A stretch of DNA of 64,000 nt, taken from NCBI GenBank assembly GCA_946554445.1, contig CAMNSD010000019.1, positions 17,533 to 81,532 on the forward strand, written 5' to 3'. Both the position numbers and the translations under genes were made by a program. Below are positions 45,776-54,584 of this stretch, piece after piece. Position 1 is the first letter of the stretch. The number at the start of each line of letters is the position of its first letter. The stretch comes from an uncultured Lachnospiraceae bacterium. GTDB lineage: Bacteria; Bacillota; Clostridia; Lachnospirales; Lachnospiraceae. The notes below the pieces were generated by a model. It saw only the letters and a program-made list of their open reading frames with translations, had not been told where the DNA came from and did not search any database.

Positions 45776-46579
45776 TTAATGCCGCACCTCAATCACATCC
45801 GACACTTCACTGCGCTTCGCCACATACACTGGGAAATCATTACCATTATATTTGGTATCCGACATTGTCACCTCCACCCGCACCGACTCGTAAGCCAGTT
45901 CCGGCAGATTATTCTCCTTGCTCAGATGTCCCAGCACGATAGCCTGCATCTTATCATGTAAAAGCCTGCTCAACAATTTTCCCGCAGACTCGTTGGACAG
46001 ATGTCCTCTCTCTCCCAGTATCCTCTGTTTCAGATAATAAGGATACGGCCCCACCTGTAACATGTGCACATCATGATTGGCTTCCAGATACAAGAGGTCT
46101 AAATCCCGAAGGCACTCCACTATATATTCATTATAACATCCCAAATCTGTGATAATTCCCACTTTCTGTCCATCATGACTGATCCGATATGCCACCGGAT
46201 CGGCAGCGTCATGGGATGTGCGCATGGGGTAAAGCAGTAAATCCTTGATGATACAGCGTTCATCCGGACGAATGATTTGAAAAAGGCTGTCGTCTATCTC
46301 TCCCAGGGAAGCCGTCTGCTTTATGGCCTCCACCGTACCTTTTGTGGCATAAATCGGAACACCGTACTTTCTGGCAAGCACTCCCAGTCCGCTGATATGA
46401 TCGGCATGTTCATGCGTGATACAGATGGCATCAATATCCGTCATCTTCAATCCCAGTTCCCGCAGACCGGCCTCCGTCCTTTTGCCGCTAATCCCCACGT
46501 CCATCAACAGATGGGTGGTATCGCTTCCCACATAGACGCAATTACCGCTGCTGCCGCTGGCAATACTACACAATCTCAT
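45776..46579 (-). CDS. walJ: Metallo-beta-lactamase fold hydrolase WalJ/YycJ
   Basis: A 267-residue cytoplasmic metal hydrolase. It starts LCSIASGSSGNCVYVGSD and has the metal motif HEHADH (56-61), then ISGLGVLARKYGVPIYAT. Other ligands probably lie in the SHDAADP, ITDLGCYNEY, EANHD and LGHLSKENN segments. YycJ of Bacillus is a putative exonuclease linked to mismatch repair; here it is not next to a WalKR pair but between the FtsA-like gene and a membrane gene. Confidence 0.92.
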   Translation of the reverse strand: MRLCSIASGSSGNCVYVGSDTTHLLMDVGISGKRTEAGLRELGLKMTDIDAICITHEHADHISGLGVLARKYGVPIYATKGTVEAIKQTASLGEIDDSLFQIIRPDERCIIKDLLLYPMRTSHDAADPVAYRISHDGQKVGIITDLGCYNEYIVECLRDLDLLYLEANHDVHMLQVGPYPYYLKQRILGERGHLSNESAGKLLSRLLHDKMQAIVLGHLSKENNLPELAYESVRVEVTMSDTKYNGNDFPVYVAKRSEVSDVIEVRH

Positions 46580-46606
46580 AATTATGTAAACCTATTCTTT
46601 CTATTT

Positions 46607-48982
46607 TCAATCTTTCCAGTAAATCTCAATCACGTCACCGCTTTTAATCTTCTCCATATACTGAGCTTCCCTGCCGTTTAAGGTGGTCACGATTCCGCTG
46701 CCCTGAGGTTTAGACAGATCAAAATCAATGTACTCAAATACATCCACGAAGATATAACTTCTCTTCCCGGAAAGACTAATCTGCTCGTTGTTCACTGTCA
46801 CCTGGATGGTCATGGGCGCACCTTTACTTAAAAGGGCTTCTTTCCGTTTCGCTTCCTCTTCCCTTGCCCTGGCTGCAGCTTCCTCCTTCGCTTTGGCTTC
46901 CGCCTCAGCACGCTGAATACCAGGTCCCATCACAATTCTGGCCCCGCGAGGTTTTCCAGCATCCTTTCCGCCATCTTCCGCCGCCGGTTTTTGCGCCATA
47001 TCATCCTGGCCTGCATCCTCCTGTGCAGACAATCCCTCTGCCTGCGAGTTTTCTGCCCCGGCCTGTCCTGTTGTTTCAGTTATCCCAGTCCTGCCTGCCA
47101 TTTCTGCAGTTCTGGAAGCTACCGCGCTAAACGCCGCCGTCCCGGCCACGGAAGAATCCTGCCTGTTCTTCTTCTCCGACACAGGCTCCTCCGGCTCATA
47201 TATCTCCACATCGGATAACTGCAATTCCTCCATGGTCCAGATCACAGAAAAGTTCTCGTACACCTTCGTGTCCATATCCGCAATCTTATTATTGACATAG
47301 ATATTCATAGCCCAGTCAATGACTACATCCATGAACTCTGCAATCTGACGCACCGTATAGTAACCTAAAATCTCAATCTCATCATTTTCCTGAATATTGT
47401 AATAACCGGACTGCAGTTCCCCGTTTACACTGGCAAACTTAGGCAGATCTATCTTCTTACCGTTGACTTCCACCCACATTTTGGTGCCAAACTCCGGCAG
47501 TTGGCTGATTTCCATCTGCGCAGCCTCTCCGGCGGTGGATTCTATCACCTTAATCTGGTCATTGGCCCTGACCTGGGTATAGATATCCGCATCATTACCA
47601 TTGACTGTGATCACTGCTGCCTCGCCAAAAGCACCTCTGACAATGCGCGGTTTGCCATTCACGGTAAAGTTCAGTTCCTTGCCCCGTTTCGGGAACAGTC
47701 CCTCACTGGCAAACTCCGCCTGCATGGCTGCATCTACTACAGCCACCTTATTATTATCATAAATCTTCACTCTCTGCTCATTGAAATAGACAAAGATAAA
47801 GTTATTACTCTGTTCGTAAAAACTCAGGCAGATACCGATAGGCGTTACCATCAGGGAATCTTTTCTGGCATCCGCTTCCAGAAATTCAATGTTCTGCATG
47901 ACTTCCTCCCCACGGACAGCCACCCTCTCTTTCTGGATATCCAGTTTCTGTGCCAGGGCCTGCGTGTAACCCGGAAGTTTGCCGCCGCCACCCACCACAA
48001 ACACGGCGCTGACAGACTTATCCCCGTTCAATTCCTTAATCTTATCCGCCACCTGACTTGTCATGGTATCGATCACATCCGCCGTCACCCGTTCCACTTC
48101 TTCTGTGGTGATGGTCTGTGTGAGTCCCATGATATCCTTATATTCAATCACGTCTTTGACGCCGGTATCCCTCTTGATCTGCTCCGCCGTCCGGAAATCT
48201 ACCAGACAGTGCTTTGCCAGCACCTCTGTCAAACTGTCGCCGGCAATGGGAATCATACCGTAGGCGATGATACTGCCGTCTCTGGTCACCGAGATATCGG
48301 AAGTCCCTGCTCCCACATCCACCAGGGCAATATTTAACATGCGGTACATCTCCGGAATCGCCACCTGAATGGCCGCAATCGGCTCCAAAGTCAGGTTCAC
48401 TACCTCAAGCCCGGCCACACCTACAGCCTTATACAGACCGTCCACCACGTCTTCCGGCAGGAAAGTGGCAATGATGTCTGCCCCGATGGTCCTGGCCTTA
48501 TGTCCCTCCAAGTTTCCAATCGTATAGCCGTTCATATAATAACGTACAACAGAGTATCCGACGCAGTAAAATTTCATGTCCAGCTCATTGTTCTCAAGGA
48601 ACTCTTCATAAGCCTTCTCTACACCCATGGAATCCAACGCGTAAATATCTTCCCCTATAACTTCTCGATCCGCCTCCAAGTCCTGGTCCACCCGCAGCGT
48701 CACCGTACGTAACACACGTCCTGCGGCAGCGATACACACATCCTTCAGCGGTCTGCCAATCTTATCTTCTAGTTCAGCCTTTACTTCGCTGATGGTGCCT
48801 CCCACCTTATAGATATCATGAATCTGTCCATCCAGCATGGAGCGCGTCCCATGTTCCCTGATACTCTGCGCTGCCACATGGAAGGTTTCGCCCACACGAT
48901 ATCCTACTGTACCTACAATACTTCTTGTCCCGATATCCAGACCAAACACAAGCTGTCCCGGAAATTTCATTGCTTCTGACAC
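46607..48982 (-). CDS. FtsA-like actin-fold ATPase with C-terminal beta-grasp-like modules
   Basis: A 791-residue protein. Residues 12-395 are an FtsA/PilM-type actin fold: phosphate 1 GLDIGTRSI, phosphate 2 VDVGAGTSDIS (221-231) and adenosine VVGGGGKLPG. FtsA normally stops after a short tail. Here 400 residues follow: at least three similar pieces ending in V-x-x-N-D-Q-I-K-V-I (about 471-480), Q-E-N-D-E-I-E-I-L (531-539) and S-G-D-V-I-E-I-Y (781-788), the strand ending of beta-grasp/ubiquitin-like domains. A flexible Ala/Gly/Gln part (605-685) and an AEAEAKAKEEAAARAREEE-type helix (690-715) separate the last one. No amphipathic membrane helix ends it. The GTG at 48982 has TTGGGGGAA upstream; it overlaps coaE. 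Confidence 0.85.
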   Translation of the reverse strand: MSEAMKFPGQLVFGLDIGTRSIVGTVGYRVGETFHVAAQSIREHGTRSMLDGQIHDIYKVGGTISEVKAELEDKIGRPLKDVCIAAAGRVLRTVTLRVDQDLEADREVIGEDIYALDSMGVEKAYEEFLENNELDMKFYCVGYSVVRYYMNGYTIGNLEGHKARTIGADIIATFLPEDVVDGLYKAVGVAGLEVVNLTLEPIAAIQVAIPEMYRMLNIALVDVGAGTSDISVTRDGSIIAYGMIPIAGDSLTEVLAKHCLVDFRTAEQIKRDTGVKDVIEYKDIMGLTQTITTEEVERVTADVIDTMTSQVADKIKELNGDKSVSAVFVVGGGGKLPGYTQALAQKLDIQKERVAVRGEEVMQNIEFLEADARKDSLMVTPIGICLSFYEQSNNFIFVYFNEQRVKIYDNNKVAVVDAAMQAEFASEGLFPKRGKELNFTVNGKPRIVRGAFGEAAVITVNGNDADIYTQVRANDQIKVIESTAGEAAQMEISQLPEFGTKMWVEVNGKKIDLPKFASVNGELQSGYYNIQENDEIEILGYYTVRQIAEFMDVVIDWAMNIYVNNKIADMDTKVYENFSVIWTMEELQLSDVEIYEPEEPVSEKKNRQDSSVAGTAAFSAVASRTAEMAGRTGITETTGQAGAENSQAEGLSAQEDAGQDDMAQKPAAEDGGKDAGKPRGARIVMGPGIQRAEAEAKAKEEAAARAREEEAKRKEALLSKGAPMTIQVTVNNEQISLSGKRSYIFVDVFEYIDFDLSKPQGSGIVTTLNGREAQYMEKIKSGDVIEIYWKD

Positions 48983-49575
48983 TGGTATTCCCCCAATTCT
49001 TTCTCTATTTGTTGATAAACGCTATGAAGCGTTCCACTGTTCTCTATCACTACCTCGCAATGCTTATAAAACGCCTCCTCCGGAAGCTGCCTTGCCAGGA
49101 TACTATCTATCTTTTCATCAGAATATCCTCTTGTCTGCTGCAGTCTCTGCCGCCTGACTGACACGTCCGCATGGATATACCACATCTCGTCCACGATCTC
49201 AGTATAACCTTCCTCAATCAGAAGCGCCGCCTCGATAAAGAGATAATCGACTTTTCCGGCTGCTCTCTCCTGTGCAATCTGTTCCAGAAGATATTGCTTT
49301 ACGGCCGGATGGACAATCCCATTGACCTGTTCCAAGATAGCAGCGTCGCTAAATATCCTTGCCGCCATCTTCTGTCTGTCAATCTTTCCCGCTGGTGTCA
49401 AAACATCCACCCCCAACAATGCCTTCAAGGGTTCAAAACATCTCTCTCCCGGCTCTTCCAGCCGATGGGCCGCCTGGTCCGCCATGATAACACGACAGTT
49501 ATAATGCGCCGCCAGAAAAGTAAGCACTTCCGACTTCCCAGCCCCTACCCCCCCTGTGATTCCTATGACTCTCAT
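48967..49575 (-). CDS. coaE: Dephospho-CoA kinase CoaE
   Basis: Performs the last step of coenzyme A synthesis, phosphorylating the ribose of dephospho-CoA. The 202 residues have the P-loop GITGGVGAGKS (5-15), the DQAAHRLEEPG acceptor segment and VDYLFIEAALLIEEGY, with a lid rich in Arg (VRRQRLQQTRGYS). Ribosome site AAAGGAAAC. It is encoded 204 bases after polA, separated by repeat R3, and overlaps the FtsA-like gene by 16 bases. Confidence 0.96.
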   Translation of the reverse strand: MRVIGITGGVGAGKSEVLTFLAAHYNCRVIMADQAAHRLEEPGERCFEPLKALLGVDVLTPAGKIDRQKMAARIFSDAAILEQVNGIVHPAVKQYLLEQIAQERAAGKVDYLFIEAALLIEEGYTEIVDEMWYIHADVSVRRQRLQQTRGYSDEKIDSILARQLPEEAFYKHCEVVIENSGTLHSVYQQIEKELGEYQCQKQ

Positions 49576-49603
49576 GTCTTCTCGTTTCCTTTACCCTAAA
49601 TCC

Positions 49604-49777
49604 TTCCGCCTATACCGAGGCCGTGAAGCGGTCCTATACTATCCTGCCGCTTATCCGAGTCTGCGAAGCAGATCTCGCTAACTTTCCGCTTATACCGAGG
49701 CCACGAAGTGGTCCTATACTATCCTGCCGCTTATCCGAGTCTGCGAAGCAGATCTCGCAATCGAGCTACGCTCGATT
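49604..49777. repeat. Structured repeat R3, tandem 80-base units
   Basis: Two adjacent 80-base units (49604-49683, 49684-49763), each with an A-type stem (CCGAGGCC..GAA..GGTCC) and a second stem CCGAGTCTGC-GAA-GCAGATCTCG. In the first stem unit 1 reads GGCCGT-GAA-GCGG and unit 2 reads GGCCAC-GAA-GTGG: the changed bases still pair. It ends with AATCGAGC-TAC-GCTCGATT (49759-49777), eight perfect pairs, equivalent to stem B. It fills the gap between polA and coaE. Confidence 0.85.
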
Positions 49778-49779
49778 TG

Positions 49780-52512
49780 TTATTTTGACTCGTACCAGTT
49801 ATCCCCCGTATGCAAATCAATTTCCAGCGTCACGGCAAGATTGGCTGCCTGCTGCATCTGGTCCGTGAGGATCTGTCGCACCTGCTCTTCCTCCCCAATA
49901 TAAGTCTCAATCAGCAATTCGTCATGCACCTGCAGGATCAGTCTGGACTTAAGATTTTCTCTGTGCAGGTTCTCCCATACCCGGATCATGGCAATCTTCA
50001 TGATGTCTGCAGCCGTCCCCTGAATCGGGGAATTCATGGCCACACGTTCCCCGAAAGAGCGCTGCATGAAATTGCTGGAAGACAATTCCGGAATGGGACG
50101 TCTGCGCCCATACATGGTAGTCACATATCCCTGCTCCTTCGCCGTTTCCACCATATGATCCAGGAATCTCTTTACCCCTGGATAAGTCTCAAAATACTGC
50201 TCGATATAATCCGCCGCTTCTTTCTTGGAAATACTCAGGTCCTGGCTTAAACCAAAGGAACTGATGCCGTAAACGATACCGAAATTAACCGCTTTGGCGT
50301 TACGTCTCTGCAGATCGGTCACTTTTTCAAAGGGTGTATGAAACACTTTGGAAGCGGTAATCCGATGGATATCCTCCTCCATCTGATAAGCCTCGATCAA
50401 CTGTGCGTCTTCAGACATATGGGCCAATATCCTCAATTCTATCTGGGAATAATCCGCATCCATGAAAAGACAGCCTTCCATGGGTACAAACACCTTCCTA
50501 ATTCTTCTGCCCAGTTCCATACGCATGGGAATATTCTGCAGATTCGGTTCCGTGGAACTGATACGTCCCGTAGCGGTAATGGTCTGGTTAAAGGTGGAAT
50601 GAATCCTTCCTCCTTCATCGATATAAGCCGCCAACCCTTCCGCATAAGTGGACTTTAATTTCGCCAGCCCTCTATATTCCAGGATATCCGCCACCACCGG
50701 ATAATCCGGTGATAATTTCTCTAAAACATCCGCCGCTGTGGAATACCCGGTTTTAGTCTTCTTACCACCCTTAATTCCCATCTTCTCAAACAGGACTTCT
50801 CCCAGCTGTTTGGGGGAATTGATATTAAACTCGCAGCCCGCCTGTTGATAAATCGCCTGTTCCAGTTCTGCGATTCTGCCCGTCAGCGCTTCCCCATAAG
50901 CCCTTAGCTCATCCGGTTTCACCTGTACGCCGTAACTCTCCATATCATGCAGAACGCGGGTAAGCGGCATCTCAATCTCATACATCAAATCTTCCATGCC
51001 CTGTGCCGACAGCTTTTCCCCAAGAAGCGGTGCCGCCATCAGGCACACATACGCCTGGAAACAGGCATATTCCATAAATTCACGCGGATGGTCAGCATAG
51101 GTATCTGCATAGGAAGCCTTCCCACAGACTTGCCCTTTATCCGGGATTGTAAGTCCCAGATACTCCCCTGCAATATCTTCCAAAGCATAATCATTCTTTA
51201 AAGGATTTAACAGATAAGCCGCCACCAGCAAATCAAAGTAACGTTTCTTCCTGTAAGGTACAAGCACATCCTGCATCCCGTCAGTCCCATGCCACATGCT
51301 CTGATGGGTTCCCTCTTCTATCACATCATAGCATTTTTTACAGTCAAATATATTTAGTTTACATAACTCATTTTTGTTGAGATCAACTAATTTCCCACAA
51401 AGGTATCCGGGCGTCACCAGTCCCTGGCAGGGAACAAACGCAATATCCTGCTCTTCCAGAGCTAGGGCGATCCCCACCAAGCTGTCCGTCTCTCTGTTCT
51501 GATCCATAAAGACTGCCAGCCCAATCTCCTGCGCCCCGTCAGTCTGCTCTCCTCTCTGCCTGCAGGTGTCAAACAGCGATTCCACCTCCTGCAGTTGTGT
51601 CAGTTCCCGGAAATATTCTGTCTGGCTGTTCTTCACAGCCACCTCTTTCTCGAATCTGGATAAGAGGTTCTTAAACTCCAGCTGCTTACACAGCACATAA
51701 GCCTCTTCCGTATAGAAATCTCCCACCCTAGCCTTATCAAAATCATACGCAATCCCGGCATCCACATTGATCGTTGCCAGTGTCTTGCTCAAATCCGCCA
51801 GGTCTTTATTGGCTATCAGGGATTCCCTGATGGACTTTTTGGTAATCTCCTCCACATGGGCATAGATATTTTCCAACGAACCAAAGGTCACCATCAGTTC
51901 CGTAGCCGTCTTTTCTCCCACCTTAGGCACGCCGGGGATATTGTCCGCCGTATCGCCCATCAGCGCTTTTAAATCAATAAACTGTATGGGATTCACCTGA
52001 TACTTTGCTTCCACGTCTTTCGCATAATAATCTTCTACCTCGGTACGGCCGCCCTTAGTCTTGGGAATCCGGATTCTGATGTGGTCTGTAGCCACCTGCA
52101 GAAGATCCCTGTCACCGGATACCAGGGAAACCTCCATTCCCTGTCTCTCCGCGCGTTTGGCAATGGTTCCCAGGATATCGTCTGCCTCCAGTCCGGCCTG
52201 TTCCACCACACAGATTCCCATAGCCTGCAGCATTTGTTTCATCACCGGCACCTGCTCATGCAATTCTACTGGCATAGGCTTTCTCGTACCCTTATATTCT
52301 TTATAAATTTCATGTCGAAAGGTGGGCGCGTGCACATCGAAAGCCACCGTCAGATAGTCCGGCTTCTCTTCCTCCAGAATCTTGAACATAATATTCAAGA
52401 AGCCATAGACTGCATTGGTGTGAAGCCCCTGACTGTTGGTCAGATCTGGCACCCCGTAAAAAGCCCTGTTCAATATGCTGTGTCCATCTATCAATACAAG
52501 TTTCTCAGACAT
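49780..52512 (-). CDS. polA: DNA polymerase I
   Basis: Replication and repair enzyme of 910 residues. The N-terminal 5'-3' nuclease has DGHSILNRAFYG, GDRDLLQ and KALMGDTADNIPGVPKVGEKTA (in pieces). The middle 3'-5' exonuclease domain lacks its catalytic acidic residues (VFMDQNRE in place of the DxE motif), so proofreading is probably absent, as in Bacillus. The polymerase domain has DADYSQIELR, KAVNFGIVYG and VHDELL. It is followed by repeat R3 and preceded by the zf-HC2 gene. Confidence 0.97.
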   Translation of the reverse strand: MSEKLVLIDGHSILNRAFYGVPDLTNSQGLHTNAVYGFLNIMFKILEEEKPDYLTVAFDVHAPTFRHEIYKEYKGTRKPMPVELHEQVPVMKQMLQAMGICVVEQAGLEADDILGTIAKRAERQGMEVSLVSGDRDLLQVATDHIRIRIPKTKGGRTEVEDYYAKDVEAKYQVNPIQFIDLKALMGDTADNIPGVPKVGEKTATELMVTFGSLENIYAHVEEITKKSIRESLIANKDLADLSKTLATINVDAGIAYDFDKARVGDFYTEEAYVLCKQLEFKNLLSRFEKEVAVKNSQTEYFRELTQLQEVESLFDTCRQRGEQTDGAQEIGLAVFMDQNRETDSLVGIALALEEQDIAFVPCQGLVTPGYLCGKLVDLNKNELCKLNIFDCKKCYDVIEEGTHQSMWHGTDGMQDVLVPYRKKRYFDLLVAAYLLNPLKNDYALEDIAGEYLGLTIPDKGQVCGKASYADTYADHPREFMEYACFQAYVCLMAAPLLGEKLSAQGMEDLMYEIEMPLTRVLHDMESYGVQVKPDELRAYGEALTGRIAELEQAIYQQAGCEFNINSPKQLGEVLFEKMGIKGGKKTKTGYSTAADVLEKLSPDYPVVADILEYRGLAKLKSTYAEGLAAYIDEGGRIHSTFNQTITATGRISSTEPNLQNIPMRMELGRRIRKVFVPMEGCLFMDADYSQIELRILAHMSEDAQLIEAYQMEEDIHRITASKVFHTPFEKVTDLQRRNAKAVNFGIVYGISSFGLSQDLSISKKEAADYIEQYFETYPGVKRFLDHMVETAKEQGYVTTMYGRRRPIPELSSSNFMQRSFGERVAMNSPIQGTAADIMKIAMIRVWENLHRENLKSRLILQVHDELLIETYIGEEEQVRQILTDQMQQAANLAVTLEIDLHTGDNWYESK

Positions 52513-52584
52513 ATACTCTTTTCTTTCCCTTTTACAAATAAATAATTTCTATGAGGGGGCTGCCATCGACAATCCCTTTATCCT

Positions 52585-52908
52585 CTACAGACGGAATACT
52601 ACGCACAACGCGATAACAATTGCCACCACCACAGCGGCCTCCAACCAGATCAGAATACGCCTGAGTATACGGTTTAATCTAATCTTATCATCTGCCTCGG
52701 CAAGTTTATAGTGAAGCGCTTCCTGTAAATTAAAACTATTTCCCTTTTCCAGCTGTTCCATACCTTCTGCCACCAGAAACTGAATCGACAGTTCCTCCAT
52801 ACATTCTGGACATTCATCGATATGTTCCACAAACTCCGCCAGATTTCTTCCATCCAAATCATCCTGCAGGAAGGAGGGTATTTTTTTCTCCGCCTCTTTA
52901 CAGTTCAT
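52585..52908 (-). CDS. zf-HC2 membrane protein, anti-sigma-like
   Basis: A 107-residue protein. Residues 3-36 carry Cys3 and the HIDECPEC motif (His29, Cys33, Cys36), the zinc-binding pattern of ZAS anti-sigma factors. A soluble stretch follows (residues 40-80) and one membrane helix (about 86-105). Unlike true anti-sigma operons there is no ECF sigma gene beside it, so the partner is unknown. The start ATG lacks a strong ribosome site. It precedes polA by 72 bases. Confidence 0.8.
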   Translation of the reverse strand: MNCKEAEKKIPSFLQDDLDGRNLAEFVEHIDECPECMEELSIQFLVAEGMEQLEKGNSFNLQEALHYKLAEADDKIRLNRILRRILIWLEAAVVVAIVIALCVVFRL

Positions 52909-52959
52909 ACCATACCACGTCTTTCTACAGACTATACTCTACGCGCCCATACAAAGATT

Positions 52960-52988
52960 ATTATATACCATTCCGGGGGATTTTGAAA
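52960..52988 (-). promoter_or_regulatory. Possible promoter of the zf-HC2/polA unit
   Basis: On the minus strand: TTTCAA (52988-52983), 17 bases, perfect TATAAT (52965-52960), 52 bases before the start. The -35 is weak. Confidence 0.4.
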
Positions 52989-52999
52989 AGACTCTAGAC

Positions 53000-53056
53000 A
53001 AAAGTAATTTGCCAAAGTAAAACCGCTATGCAGATGGCACGCCACCCCATAGCGGT
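53000..53056 (-). terminator. Terminator after the muramidase gene
   Basis: ACCGCTATG (53022-53030) pairs with CATAGCGGT (53048-53056), loop 17; on the minus strand it is followed by TTTTACTTT. The adjoining bases 53000-53021 (AAAAGTAATTTGCCAAAGTAAA) resemble a degraded stem B of the R repeats. Confidence 0.7.
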
Positions 53057-53094
53057 CTGTGTATTCTTTCTATCCAGGTTTCATCCTTCACATT

Positions 53095-54306
53095 TTATTG
53101 TGCTGCAACAGGCTGCGCCGCCGCATCAGCCGTCTGTCCCGCTGCTGCTGTCTGCTCCGCTCCCGGTATCGCTACCTGTTCTGCCCCCGGTATCTGCTCC
53201 GGTAAAACCTCCTCCACGATTGGCGCAGCCACACCGTTCTGGTCCACCAGATAATTGACACCATCCACCGTCACAGTTATATTCCTTTGCAGGGCACCCG
53301 TCATCACATCGTAGTAATATGTCACACCATCCGGCATGGCAACCATGCCTCTTTGCATAACGCCGTTCTGGTCAAAGAAATAATCCTGTCCTTCAATCGT
53401 CACACAATCGCGCAGTGCATGTCCGTCCTTGGTAGCCAGATAATACCTGCCGGTCTCATCCTCAAACCAACAACCCTTCTGCACACGCCCAAATTCATCG
53501 AGATGATACTTCTTGTCTTCCCAATTCACCCAGCATGCCCTCTGCATCCTGTAATTGGAGTAGAATACTGTGGTATCTCCCCTCTGCGAAAACCCTTCCG
53601 GAATAATAATGGAAGAATAATCTTTAAACTGATAATTCATATCAACCCTGGTGGGAATCCCCGCTACACTGCCATGGGAAGTATTTTGCCAGAAAGCCGC
53701 ACCATCATACTGCAGTTCATCCGCATACTGGGCCACCCACTTATCATAGGGAACGTTGCCAATCTTTGTCTGGAACATATTTTTATTGGAGTATACCACC
53801 GGGTAATATCCCTGGGACGCTATGGCCGTACAGAATACATTGATGATCTCCTGCAGCTGCGCTGTAGAGAGATTCTTGTGACAGGCATCCTCTATGTCGT
53901 ACACTACCGGATAATCCACGGTGTAGTTACTCATCCACTGCAACAGGAACATAGCTTCCGTCAATGCCAGTTCCGGTGTGGTGGCATAGGAATACAGATA
54001 AACACCGGTCTTAAGGCCAGCCGCATTGGCACCCCGCATATTCGCATCAAAGTAAGGATCCAACCCCATATTGATACTGCCGGCTTTGATAAACACAAAA
54101 GATACGCCTGAGGACGGCACCTTACTCCAGTCAATTGCCAGATTATGTTTGGACACATCGATTCCCCTGGCAATGGAACTGCCGGCTCCCACAGCCTGCA
54201 CTTTGACGGCGGGCATAAAAAGCATCATACCCGCCATACAAAGTGCGGCAGCTGCCTTTATCCTTCTGTACATCCTGCGTCTTTTGTTCCTTAAAGATTT
54301 TATCAT
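53095..54306 (-). CDS. Secreted GH25 muramidase with cell-wall repeats
   Basis: A 403-residue lysozyme-type peptidoglycan hydrolase. Signal/anchor at the N-terminus (basic, then AAAALCMAGMMLFMPAVKVQA). The GH25 domain has RGIDVSKHN (catalytic Asp), FVFIKAGS and VVYDIEDA (catalytic Glu). From about 255, degenerate choline-binding-like repeats follow (GRVQKGCWF, GVMQRGMVAMPDGV) and a low-complexity Gln/Ala/Pro tail. The repeats suggest attachment to wall polymers. Start at the first ATG with a poor ribosome site; M12 is an alternative. Single gene with its own terminator. Confidence 0.92.
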   Translation of the reverse strand: MIKSLRNKRRRMYRRIKAAAALCMAGMMLFMPAVKVQAVGAGSSIARGIDVSKHNLAIDWSKVPSSGVSFVFIKAGSINMGLDPYFDANMRGANAAGLKTGVYLYSYATTPELALTEAMFLLQWMSNYTVDYPVVYDIEDACHKNLSTAQLQEIINVFCTAIASQGYYPVVYSNKNMFQTKIGNVPYDKWVAQYADELQYDGAAFWQNTSHGSVAGIPTRVDMNYQFKDYSSIIIPEGFSQRGDTTVFYSNYRMQRACWVNWEDKKYHLDEFGRVQKGCWFEDETGRYYLATKDGHALRDCVTIEGQDYFFDQNGVMQRGMVAMPDGVTYYYDVMTGALQRNITVTVDGVNYLVDQNGVAAPIVEEVLPEQIPGAEQVAIPGAEQTAAAGQTADAAAQPVAAQ

Positions 54307-54444
54307 TCGTATTTTATATCCGCCGGCAGTCTCTGTCCTTTTCTTCGGTCATTCTGCAACCGACAGATATTCCTCCTTCCGTGTATTCCAAACTCTCTTT
54401 TGTATGGATTGTCCACATATTTTACAGAAGCTGTCTGCTAAATA

Positions 54445-54467
54445 TTACAAAACGTAACATTTTGTAA
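54445..54467. promoter_or_regulatory. Palindrome upstream of the muramidase gene
   Basis: TTACAAAA (54445-54452) and TTTTGTAA (54460-54467) are perfect inverted arms with seven bases between. The 278-base gap 54307-54584 separates the muramidase start from the kinase stop; I see no clear promoter there and no gene. The palindrome could be an operator or weak hairpin; role unknown. Confidence 0.35.
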
Positions 54468-54584
54468 CAATCCTTAACAACTATACCATATCTGGTGTTC
54501 CTTGTATAGTGTCTTTTACAAAGATTTTCTGGGAATAACAGGGAAGGAATCCCTTTTACAAATCCCTTATCCGGACAATGCTCT

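Noticed and set aside
31243..49777. Repeats as a CRISPR array
   Set aside because: Copies are scattered or in two 80-base units without spacers of even length, and no cas genes are present.
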